A stretch of 14,116 nucleotides of DNA from Dehalococcoidia bacterium (lineage in GTDB: Bacteria; Chloroflexota; Dehalococcoidia; Dehalococcoidales; JAUVZE01). A model generated the notes under the pieces. It saw only the letters and a program-made list of their open reading frames with translations. It searched no databases and was not told where the DNA came from. A program made the translations under genes and the position numbers. Of the stretch, positions 1 to 6,396 are shown in pieces (position 1 is the stretch's first letter; each line of letters opens with the position of its first letter). The stretch lies in the NCBI GenBank assembly GCA_030602665.1, contig JAUVZE010000013.1, positions 1 to 14,116 of the forward strand, written 5' to 3'.

Positions 1-617
1 TCCTGCCAGATGAATATGGCCCCGCCACTACCGTCGCTGGCCACATCAAGTGAGTGGTCGCAGTAGCCTTCCCGACGTACATAGACTCCATCCTCACCCC
101 ATGGGAAATTGCCTTCGGAGTCTATCTTTATGACGAATAAAGCTCTTTCACCGTAACTGTAATCGGTGGCAATAATAGCCCCTCCAGCGCCGTCGCTTAT
201 CATGTGGTCAACAGCTCTGACCTCCTTTTTCCAGAGGATGTCACCTTCTGCATCAACCCGGACGACGTATGTTGCGTATGTCCGTTGCTCACTGGAGGCA
301 CTTGCCAACCAAGAGACGAGAGCGCCCCCGTAGCCGTCACTGACAATGTGAAGGTCATGAAAGCTGTCCCAATATTTGTACCCGCCGCCGATGAGCACGC
401 CCTTATCGCCCCAGAGGATATCTCCATCAGGGCTTATTTTCTGAACGTAGAAATCATGCTGGTTACCGCCCTTGATGTCTTCATAAACGGCTATTGCGCC
501 ACCGGCATCGCCGGTTACCTTTGGTCCGTATGGTTGAGGAGAACCGACGAAACAGGTACAGCCGGTACTGAATATCATGGCACCAATCAAGGCTAGCAAG
601 ATAATACGGTTTAACAT
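1..617 (-). CDS. Repeat-containing lipoprotein, C-terminus cut by window edge
   Basis: Seen: an open frame starts at an ATG (615-617) and runs off the left edge after 205 codons. A Shine-Dalgarno AGGAGGT sits about 7 nt upstream, inside the 13-nt gap after the stop of the preceding gene, so the two are probably co-transcribed. The N-terminus is a hydrophobic signal ending in FSTGC, giving a likely lipidated Cys20. The rest is built from roughly 50-residue repeats. Each has a DGxGGA(I/L) turn (GG at 39-40, 97-98, 145-146, 198-199), and most are preceded by a (D/E)GDILW or EGNFPW turn. This pattern is typical of surface beta-propeller or delta-60-like repeat proteins of environmental bacteria. 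Inference: an extracellular, membrane-anchored binding or structural protein. The specific function is unknown and the full repeat number cannot be seen. Confidence 0.85.
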   Translation of the reverse strand, partial: MLNRIILLALIGAMIFSTGCTCFVGSPQPYGPKVTGDAGGAIAVYEDIKGGNQHDFYVQKISPDGDILWGDKGVLIGGGYKYWDSFHDLHIVSDGYGGALVSWLASASSEQRTYATYVVRVDAEGDILWKKEVRAVDHMISDGAGGAIIATDYSYGERALFVIKIDSEGNFPWGEDGVYVRREGYCDHSLDVASDGSGGAIFIWQ

Positions 618-630
618 GGTTTTACCTCCT

Positions 631-1980
631 CTACTTTATCTCCACTTTGAATACTTTTTCCTCTACAACTGGTCCTGTCCCGCTATGCTTGAGAGCCAAG
701 GCTATCTCTGTTATGCCCGCCTCTAACGCCCTGAATCGGAAATACTGAATTCCGCCGCACCCAGGCTTGGTAACATCGTCTGGAATGTATGCCTCCCCGA
801 CCAGAGCGACCATGTCGTTGTCGTGACTCTCCACCCACTTATGGCCGAGTCGCATAACGACAGGCAAGCCGATAGCAAACTCCTGGCCCGCTCTGGTGCT
901 TATTGTCTTCTCTGGGTCAACATAGGCGCTTACCTCTCCGCCGCAGCTTTTCATCAGGAGAACCAGCCCGGGGTAGTCAACGGGAACCATGAAACTTTCG
1001 CCAGTCTCGGGGTCTACTGCTAACATCACCCCCACAACTTCACCCATCCTATTGACCACTGCCCCACCAGCAGTTCCGGCGAATTTCTCCATGATGTCTA
1101 AAGCGCCCTCACCGCTTTCGCCACTGCTCACTTTCACTACATATATCTTGCCCATTGGCGACCGCAGAGGATAATCGGGATCCACGACTTCAAGGTGTAT
1201 CGCCCCGAATTCCCCCGCACTGTATCCGACTAACATTAGCCTCTGGCCTGCCTCGAGTGCCGCGGCTGGGCCAAATTTCAGTGTGCTCAAAGCAGTCGCC
1301 TCTACCTTGATGCAGGCGAGGTCGGTAACTGGGGCAGTGTTGACAACCTGTGCCGGAAAGGTTCGCCCGTCATGAAGAACGACCTCCAGACTTTCAAGGT
1401 CGGTTGTTTCAGATAGGAAAGTCAAGATGCATCCATCTGAACTCGTTATGAAGCCAGAGCTTTGACCTTGTCTCTCACCTTTGAACTGCGATTTCACGAG
1501 TACAATTGCTTCCCTGGCTGGTGGTATCGATGTCGGCTTCGGTGCTGGTTTGGGGAAACGATCCGGTGAACTCAAAGAGGGGTATGGGCCTTCCACCAGC
1601 ACCGCCTTTCCTATTTCCAGGTCAACAGCTATCTGCATTTGCGTTATTGTTACTTCTCCGACTCGGATGGTGACTCCTGGATACCACCTTGCCGATTCAG
1701 GGACCAGCTGGCGGTTCGGGTCAGTCTCTACGCCATCATAGTCAAAGCACCACCATGTCCCATCGTCTATAGCATACCAGCCCAAGCTGGTTATCTCGTA
1801 TTCACCTTCGGCTTCCAGCCATTCTGATGCCTGCGAGGTGTTAAGCGCTATTTCAACCACTCTTGCCTTCTCTTCCCCGGTCAGTTCTTGGGGGCTGTTC
1901 ATGCCTTTTGAGTGTCCGCAGCCACTCATGAGAAGAGCCACCACTAGCAGACTTATTGCCACACATAATCCCTTTCTCAT
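631..1980 (-). CDS. Lipoprotein: catalytically dead DegP/trypsin-like domain fused to a chagasin-like inhibitor domain
   Basis: 449 aa. The signal peptide ends in LMSGC (Cys21), so it is a probable lipoprotein. Residues about 30-130 form an unrecognised domain, then a Pro/Lys-rich linker (about 138-150). Residues about 155-345 resemble a DegP-like trypsin fold: SSGFITSSDGCILTF matches the usual GSGVI..DGYILTN start, and TDLACIKV carries the conserved Asp (D220). However, the catalytic His position (LTNxHV) reads LTFLSE, with Ser190 at the His site. The Ser motif GNSGG reads GTAGG, with Ala304 in place of Ser. Residues about 358-449 resemble the chagasin/I42 family of papain-type cysteine protease inhibitors: a Trp in LGHKW, the GxGG-xxxFxF loop as GCGGIQYFRF (from about 407), and a closing beta strand KVFKVEI. 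Inference: a non-proteolytic surface protein that binds or inhibits peptidases. Start is the ATG at 1980 with GGGGGTG upstream. The gene body is certain, the pseudo-protease call strong, the chagasin call fairly strong. Confidence 0.85.
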   Translation of the reverse strand: MRKGLCVAISLLVVALLMSGCGHSKGMNSPQELTGEEKARVVEIALNTSQASEWLEAEGEYEITSLGWYAIDDGTWWCFDYDGVETDPNRQLVPESARWYPGVTIRVGEVTITQMQIAVDLEIGKAVLVEGPYPSLSSPDRFPKPAPKPTSIPPAREAIVLVKSQFKGERQGQSSGFITSSDGCILTFLSETTDLESLEVVLHDGRTFPAQVVNTAPVTDLACIKVEATALSTLKFGPAAALEAGQRLMLVGYSAGEFGAIHLEVVDPDYPLRSPMGKIYVVKVSSGESGEGALDIMEKFAGTAGGAVVNRMGEVVGVMLAVDPETGESFMVPVDYPGLVLLMKSCGGEVSAYVDPEKTISTRAGQEFAIGLPVVMRLGHKWVESHDNDMVALVGEAYIPDDVTKPGCGGIQYFRFRALEAGITEIALALKHSGTGPVVEEKVFKVEIK

Positions 1981-2069
1981 CTTTGATCACCCCCAATTAC
2001 TCGAGTGATATTTTGAACTCCCAGGGTTTCTCCCAGCCACTAATTTTAGTCATTGTGAGGCTTAACTCC

Positions 2070-2075
2070 ATTATA
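2070..2075 (-). promoter_or_regulatory. Possible -10 element for the two-lipoprotein operon
   Basis: On the minus strand this reads TATAAT, a perfect sigma70 -10 hexamer about 90 nt before the ATG at 1980. No acceptable TTGACA-like -35 lies 16-18 nt upstream, so the call rests on the -10 alone in AT-rich DNA. Confidence 0.3.
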
Positions 2076-2134
2076 CATCATAAATCAACTAAACAGGCAC
2101 AATAAGATACTACAAGGCTATTTATCCGGGAAGT

Positions 2135-2157
2135 TTGAAGGAGCTTCGCTCCTTCAA
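2135..2157. repeat. 10-bp perfect inverted repeat with 3-nt loop, in the 1981-2367 gap
   Basis: TTGAAGGAGC, loop TTC, GCTCCTTCAA. It can form a tight hairpin on either strand but no T-run follows on either side, so it is not a standard intrinsic terminator. It lies between the end of the arsenic operon and the promoter-like site of the lipoprotein genes, both on the minus strand. It could be an mRNA processing or stability hairpin or a protein-binding site. Apart from this and the -10-like hexamer I see no gene, RNA or mobile element in the 387 bases from 1981 to 2367. Confidence 0.5.
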
Positions 2158-2367
2158 CAACTACTTTCCGCCTTTCCTTTGCAGGACTGCGCAATTGACA
2201 GCGAAGTTAGTGATAGAGTGTAGAGATTGGGTATACGAAGACATGTAACCACTGGTAAGGAATTTGGATGTTTTCGATGGGGGTAAGCTTCTCGGAGAAC
2301 ACAAAACGCCCTTTGGTTCAACAGGTAACAAAACGAGCTAATTGTTGGATTCTGACCTGCTACGTGA

Positions 2368-2481
2368 TTATTCCAGCCCAGCTTCTCGTAGGGCAGAAAT
2401 TAACGACTCTTTACTAGGACAGACCCCCATTATCCTAACCAACTCTCCAACCACTGTCGCTAAGGCTGCTCCTGAGGTCAA
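2368..2481 (-). CDS. Possible 37-aa ORF overlapping the acr3 stop codon
   Basis: A TTG start overlaps the acr3 TGA (TTGA), with AAGGG about 6 nt before it, an arrangement suited to translational coupling. The product (TSGAALATVVGELVRIMGVC, then a PSKESLISALREAGLE tail) looks protein-like: an Ala/Val helix followed by a Ser-Lys-Glu helix with a single Cys. I do not recognise it. It could be a real small last gene of the operon, the eroded end of a longer gene, or chance. The TTG start and the short length keep confidence low. Confidence 0.3.
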   Translation of the reverse strand: MTSGAALATVVGELVRIMGVCPSKESLISALREAGLE

Positions 2482-3578
2482 CTTTTACCCTTCGGGTACG
2501 GCACCACCGCTGGCTGCGATTCTTGGCGGAAATACTTTCGCTGAAAGTAGAGAGCTACATTTACCAAGCTGATGAGCACTGGCACCTCCACCAGTGGTCC
2601 AATGACAGCAGCAAAGGCCTGTCCGGAGCCGATACCGAACACTGCTACTGTCACGGCAATCGCCAACTCAAAGTTGTTGCTGGCAGCGGTGAAGGCGATG
2701 GTTGTTGTCTTGGGATAGTCGGCCCCTATCTTCTTGCCCATGTAGAACGAAACTAAGAACATGAGCACGAAGTAGATAAGGAGTGGGATCGCGATACGAA
2801 CCACATCCAGTGGCAACTGAACAATTATCTCGCCCTTAAGCGAGAACATTACCACGATAGTAAAGAGAAGGGCAGCCAGGGTGATAGGGCTTATCTTGGG
2901 GATAAACTTGTTTTCATACCACTCGCGTCCCCTTGCCTTGATAAGCGTAAAGCGTGTAATCATGCCCCCGAAGAAAGGGATACCGAGGTAAATAAATACA
3001 CTCTCGGCTATCTGGCCAATGGTGATAGGCACCGCAGCTCCCTCCAACCCGAACCTTACCGGCAGCACCGTTATGAAGATGTACGCGTAAACCGAGAAGA
3101 AGACTATCTGGAAGATCGAGTTGAGTGCCACCAGACCGGCGGCATACTCGGTATCTCCTTTTGCCAACTGATTCCACACGATGACCATGGCGATACAGCG
3201 CGCCAGCCCTATCATGATAAGCCCTACCATGTATTCCGGGTAGGCTCGCAAGAAGATAATAGCGAGGAAAAACATGAGCACCGGGCCGATAAGCCAGTTC
3301 TGCACTAGAGAAAGCCCAAGCACCCGCCAGTTGCGGAACACCGGGCCCATCTCCTCATACCTGACCTTGGCCAAGGGTGGGTACATCATAAGGATGAGTC
3401 CTATAGCTATGGGGATTGAAGTGGTACCTACCTGGAAGAAGGTAATGAAGTCGGCCACCTGGGGGACGAAATAACCCATGCCCACCCCCAGACCCATCGC
3501 CAGGAATATCCAGAGCGTGAGGAAACGGTCTAATATTGAAAGCCTACCGACTACGGTTCTTGCTTCACTCACGGTCAT
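2478..3578 (-). CDS. acr3: Arsenite efflux transporter, ACR3 family
   Basis: 366 aa, the usual length for ACR3, with about ten hydrophobic segments. Family landmarks are seen in order: IGLILMMYPPLAKVRYEEMG after the second membrane segment, GLSLVQNWLIGP, then GLARCIAMVIVWNQLAKGD, which carries the conserved membrane Cys (Cys128) needed for As(III) transport in this family. NNFELAIAVTVAVFG has the conserved Glu (Glu304) in a late membrane helix. Known role: ACR3 exports As(III), and sometimes antimonite, across the cytoplasmic membrane using the proton motive force. It is the distal exporter of the arsR-led operon. The SD AGGAGGT directly abuts the ATG at 3578, so the GTG at codon 3 (3572) is spaced better and may be the real start. 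Confidence 0.96.
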   Translation of the reverse strand: MTVSEARTVVGRLSILDRFLTLWIFLAMGLGVGMGYFVPQVADFITFFQVGTTSIPIAIGLILMMYPPLAKVRYEEMGPVFRNWRVLGLSLVQNWLIGPVLMFFLAIIFLRAYPEYMVGLIMIGLARCIAMVIVWNQLAKGDTEYAAGLVALNSIFQIVFFSVYAYIFITVLPVRFGLEGAAVPITIGQIAESVFIYLGIPFFGGMITRFTLIKARGREWYENKFIPKISPITLAALLFTIVVMFSLKGEIIVQLPLDVVRIAIPLLIYFVLMFLVSFYMGKKIGADYPKTTTIAFTAASNNFELAIAVTVAVFGIGSGQAFAAVIGPLVEVPVLISLVNVALYFQRKYFRQESQPAVVPYPKGKS

Positions 3579-3616
3579 ACCTCCTTTTGACTATCAGAAT
3601 GTGCAGGACTTGATCG

Positions 3617-3832
3617 CTACTTGTTGTTATCCTTTATAAACCTTTCGACCGGGTTGCCACCTGTGTCCAAATGGGATTTGAGCTTCCCCTGTTGAGAGCG
3701 AGTTATCTTATCATAGACTGCCTTCTTCAGAAAGCGGAGTGCCTCCTTCTCATCCCTGTCCGTTATGACCCGCTCTAACTCCAGTAGCTCTTCCTCATCA
3801 AGAGCGATAGCAGTTCTTCTGATTTCTAGCAT
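3617..3832 (-). CDS. Small helical protein, downstream copy of a tandem duplication
   Basis: 71 aa from the ATG at 3832, which has GAGGTG upstream. An in-frame GTG at 3844 is less likely because it would overlap that SD. The sequence is charged and helical (TAIALDEEELLELERVITD, then DEKEALRFLKKAVYDKI) with a polar tail ending in FIKDNNK. It is a clear paralogue of the ORF immediately upstream: the first 46 or so residues align without gaps, with mostly conservative changes. There is no signal peptide, membrane segment or Cys, so it is likely cytoplasmic. I do not recognise a family. Position between ccdA and acr3 suggests an accessory role in the metalloid response, but that is inference only. 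Confidence 0.7.
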   Translation of the reverse strand: MLEIRRTAIALDEEELLELERVITDRDEKEALRFLKKAVYDKITRSQQGKLKSHLDTGGNPVERFIKDNNK

Positions 3833-3992
3833 AGTACACCTCACAATGACGTTGAGAATTGGCTACCTTGTCATAGACTATCTTCCTTAGAAATCTAAGT
3901 GCCTCTTTTTCATCACCGTCAGTAATGATTCTCTCCAGCTCAAGAAGTTCTTTTTCGTCTAGAGCAATGGCTGTCTTCTTAATCTCCAGCAT
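3798..3992 (-). CDS. Small helical protein, upstream copy with replaced C-terminus
   Basis: 64 aa from the second of two adjacent ATGs (3995 and 3992). The SD AGGAGG lies 1 nt from the first and 4 nt from the second. Residues 1-46 (MLEIKKTAIALDEKELLELE, then RIITDGDEKEALRFLRKIVY and so on to SQ) are nearly identical in pattern to the downstream copy. After SQ the homology stops and the frame runs through the SD and start of the downstream gene in another frame, giving a Cys/Tyr-rich tail ending NQKNCYRS. The 35-nt overlap and lost tail indicate a tandem duplication followed by a deletion that fused the first copy to the leader of the second. Translation of the two is probably coupled. Function unknown. 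Confidence 0.6.
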   Translation of the reverse strand: MLEIKKTAIALDEKELLELERIITDGDEKEALRFLRKIVYDKVANSQRHCEVYYARNQKNCYRS

Positions 3993-4011
3993 CATGCCTC
4001 CTCACATCAAC

Positions 4012-4710
4012 CTAAAGCAGATAGGTTAGCAGATATATTCCCACTCCAATCAAAATTACCCCGGCCGCCTTTTTGGCATAGCTGGAAAAATTGCTGATTC
4101 CTTTGGATTCCAGCACTCTCTGGGCAAATCCAGCGGATATACCAGCACCAAGCACCAGCACCCAGTGCCCCAGGGCATATGCCAGCAGCAGCCCGCCGCT
4201 GTAGGCAATATCTTTCTGGATAGCGGCGAAGGTTAGTATTATCGCCAGCACCGGGGTGGCACAGGGTGACGCTACTATCCCGAAGAAAAGGCCCATCAAG
4301 AAAGCCCCAATTATTGCCTTTTTCTTGGGCAAAAATCGCTGAGATACGCCAATATTGAACTTAATGAACTTAAAGGCCCCCAGCAGTTGCAGCCCGAGCA
4401 AGATAGCCACTGGAGGCAGGACATAATTCCAGAAGCTACCGACATCGCCAAACAGCCTGCCCATAGCCCCAGCTATAATTCCCAGAACGGTAAAGGTTAT
4501 GGTTAGGCCAAGGGTAAAGACCAGTGAATATTGAACAGCCTTCCTCTGTGAACCTTCAGCGTAACCACCAACGTAGCCAATAACAAGTGGTATCATTGCC
4601 AGGACACAGGGGCTGGCGCTGGAAATGATACCCCCAAGAAAGCAGGCAGGGAAAGCCAGCCAACCCTGGTTCTGAATAATCTCACCTATATTGCTCAGTA
4701 AACCTTCCAT
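4012..4710 (-). CDS. ccdA: CcdA/DsbD-like membrane thiol electron transporter
   Basis: 232 aa, six or so membrane segments, usual length for the CcdA family. Two conserved Cys-Pro sites are visible: SSASPCVLAMIPL (Cys35) and VASPCATPVLAI (Cys150), the pair that carries reducing equivalents across the membrane in CcdA and the core of DsbD. Known role: takes electrons from cytoplasmic thioredoxin and passes them to extracytoplasmic thioredoxin-fold partners. Its ATG directly abuts the TAG of the thioredoxin-like lipoprotein gene, so that protein is the obvious partner. In this arsenic operon the pair may keep surface thiols reduced or supply electrons for arsenical redox chemistry; this is inference. 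A role in cytochrome c maturation is less likely, as no other cyt c biogenesis gene is near. Confidence 0.92.
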   Translation of the reverse strand: MEGLLSNIGEIIQNQGWLAFPACFLGGIISSASPCVLAMIPLVIGYVGGYAEGSQRKAVQYSLVFTLGLTITFTVLGIIAGAMGRLFGDVGSFWNYVLPPVAILLGLQLLGAFKFIKFNIGVSQRFLPKKKAIIGAFLMGLFFGIVASPCATPVLAIILTFAAIQKDIAYSGGLLLAYALGHWVLVLGAGISAGFAQRVLESKGISNFSSYAKKAAGVILIGVGIYLLTYLL

Positions 4711-5682
4711 CTAGTCTATCCCCATCTTCTTCAACTGGGCAATTATTTCTTCCTTTGACCAGAATCCCATGTGCCTCATTATCTCCTGACCATTACTGTC
4801 AAAAAATATCTGGGTGGGTATTGTCATAATCCCATACTGTCTGGTAAGGTCTCGATGTTCATCTATTTCGATAATTACCACGTTTAGTTCTTCTTTGTAC
4901 TCTGCTGCCAGCTCTTCCAGAATAGGCTTCATCATTTTACACGGCACACAGATTCCCCGACCAAACTCGGCTAAAGTTGGCTTACCACTGGACAGAGCTT
5001 GCTCAAGTGGTATTGAAGCAAGGTCTGGCTCAGGCGAGGGTTTCGGTTGGGGTTTGGGTGACTCTCTTGGCACTAAAACGGCATATCTGGCGAAGTAATC
5101 TACCTGGGTGGTTACTCTGTGGTTCTCGGTATCTACCCTTTTATAGCGCCACATACCCCACCCTGTACCCTCATTATAAGGTGCAATAAAAACCTCGCTC
5201 TCGCTCACTCCTTCTGGTAGCTCCTCCGGGTCATAGCTGATGGTGAGCTTAAGTGGGGGATTAAAAGTAGCTCCTCGGGGTGTCAAATCATAGACCGCCC
5301 CAACAATGTGAGCATCGTCCGGTGGAAGTGGTAGGGTTGGGGCGATTGCTACATGGATGAACTGGAGGGGCTTCCCGTCTTTATCCAGAAGTATAGTGTC
5401 TCTGCCTATGGATAGACTAATTGTACCATCAGCAGATGTCACTTGAACACTTGTCTTTAGCCTTCCCTGGACATCAACCAAGGCTTCGTGTCTGGTGCCG
5501 AGTAAGTCAATTTCCATTTGGTAAGTTGCCAGCTCTCCTCCACTTGGTGGTGGTGTAGCAGGGGATGCCGTACAACCTGCCAGTAGCAATAGGCATATTG
5601 ATAGCACTATCCAAACCAGCCAGTGTTTCCGAGTAGTGTCTAACACTTTTAACACCATTGCTGCTCTCTCCAAGGCTATCAT
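4711..5682 (-). CDS. Thioredoxin-like lipoprotein with an N-terminal ZU5-like beta domain
   Basis: 323 aa from the ATG at 5682. That ATG shares one base with the upstream TGA; an in-frame GTG at 5685 also exists, and an ATG at 5658 has a better placed SD (GGAGAG) and gives a neater signal peptide. The signal ends in LLLAGC, so the protein is lipid-anchored outside. Residues about 50-200 hold a beta domain with the GAVYDLTPRGATFNPPLKLT and YDPEELPEGVSE pattern seen in ZU5-like domains of surface proteins. A Pro-rich linker (PKPQPKPSPEPD) follows. The last 105 or so residues are a thioredoxin fold with active site CVPC (about Cys245/Cys248) and the cis-Pro in TIPTQIFFD. Inference: the extracytoplasmic redox partner of CcdA, encoded next door. 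The beta domain may localise it or bind a client. Confidence 0.88.
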   Translation of the reverse strand: MIALERAAMVLKVLDTTRKHWLVWIVLSICLLLLAGCTASPATPPPSGGELATYQMEIDLLGTRHEALVDVQGRLKTSVQVTSADGTISLSIGRDTILLDKDGKPLQFIHVAIAPTLPLPPDDAHIVGAVYDLTPRGATFNPPLKLTISYDPEELPEGVSESEVFIAPYNEGTGWGMWRYKRVDTENHRVTTQVDYFARYAVLVPRESPKPQPKPSPEPDLASIPLEQALSSGKPTLAEFGRGICVPCKMMKPILEELAAEYKEELNVVIIEIDEHRDLTRQYGIMTIPTQIFFDSNGQEIMRHMGFWSKEEIIAQLKKMGID

Positions 5683-6092
5683 CACACCTTCACCGAGTCT
5701 TTTATCCTGGAATTATCGCCTGGACAAAGCCTTTCCTTTACTCTGGCTGCAATTGAAGAAATGTCTTGAGGTGAAAGCTTGAAGTCATGACTCTTCTCTA
5801 TCCCTTCCTCGGTAACATCTAGGTAGTCAGTTACCATGACCCCAGCATGCTCCAGGGTTCTCTTGGCACATGCTGTAGAACAGCCGTCAATGGTTACTAC
5901 TCTTTTAGCAGCTTTAGTTGTCTCAACCATCACACTATCGTGGGCACCAATTCCCGCCAGACAGTATATTGTCCCCACACCCTCTTCTGTGAGCTGAACT
6001 GCTGCCTGATTGGCAATTTGCCCGCAATTGGAGCCACCTGAGCAGGGGAATATCAGCACCTCACCCGCTTCACAAAGGCACTTTTCAACCAT
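5682..6092 (-). CDS. DGC-domain Cys-rich putative zinc-binding protein
   Basis: 136 aa, typical size for the DGC family (named for its Asp-Gly-Cys motif). Seen: FPCSGGSNCGQIANQ (Cys17, Cys23), IYCLAGIGAH (Cys44, His51) and IDGCSTACAKR (Asp69-Gly70-Cys71, Cys75), the full set of family motifs. There is no signal peptide, so it is cytoplasmic. The family is annotated as putative zinc-binding and is often encoded in arsenic/metalloid clusters of anaerobes; biochemical function is not established. With six conserved thiols it could bind As(III) or Zn(II), or act as a thiol carrier; that is inference. SD GGAGGAGAG precedes the ATG. The stop overlaps the next gene by one base (TGATG). Confidence 0.9.
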   Translation of the reverse strand: MVEKCLCEAGEVLIFPCSGGSNCGQIANQAAVQLTEEGVGTIYCLAGIGAHDSVMVETTKAAKRVVTIDGCSTACAKRTLEHAGVMVTDYLDVTEEGIEKSHDFKLSPQDISSIAARVKERLCPGDNSRIKDSVKV

Positions 6093-6110
6093 TTCTCTCC
6101 TCCTCTTGGG

Positions 6111-6362
6111 TTATTTTCTCTCTTCAATCCACTTCCTTACCTCCTGAGGGCTAGGAATTCTACCCTCGGATACCTTCACCCCATTGATGAGCACTGCCGG
6201 TGTCATTATCACCCCTCTGGCACTAATCTGTTTTATATCTTTAATCTCTATTACCTGCGCCTCTTCACCCGGTTCCATCCCCAGCTCTTTCAGCACCTGA
6301 AGCACATTCTTCTCTGTAGCATGACACCTGGGGCAACCCGGTCCGCAAACCTCGATAATCAT
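6111..6362 (-). CDS. Small thioredoxin/glutaredoxin-like redox-disulfide protein
   Basis: 83 aa from the ATG at 6362, chosen because GGAGGT lies about 10 nt upstream; an in-frame GTG at 6374 would sit inside that SD. Starts with the beta strand MIIEVCGPGCPRC, giving active site C10-P-R-C13 and an extra Cys6. The cis-Pro loop is GVIMTPAVLINGVKV and the last helix EEVRKWIEE-like. This is the compact small-redox-disulfide-protein-2 type of thioredoxin fold, cytoplasmic. It follows the ArsP-type permease by 34 nt. Such proteins commonly accompany this permease. Inference: it reduces or hands over thiol-bound arsenicals, or feeds electrons to CcdA. Confidence 0.9.
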   Translation of the reverse strand: MIIEVCGPGCPRCHATEKNVLQVLKELGMEPGEEAQVIEIKDIKQISARGVIMTPAVLINGVKVSEGRIPSPQEVRKWIEERK

Positions 6363-6396
6363 TTCGTGTAACACCTCCTTAAAATATTTACTTGCG

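Noticed and set aside
204..596. Plus-strand 130-codon ORF over the left lipoprotein gene
   Set aside because: It is antisense to the repeat lipoprotein, which has a signal peptide, an SD and internal repeats; the plus-strand frame has none of these.
2342..2572. Plus-strand 76-codon ORF at the acr3 3' end
   Set aside because: Overlaps the certain acr3 coding region antisense, with no SD and no recognisable features.
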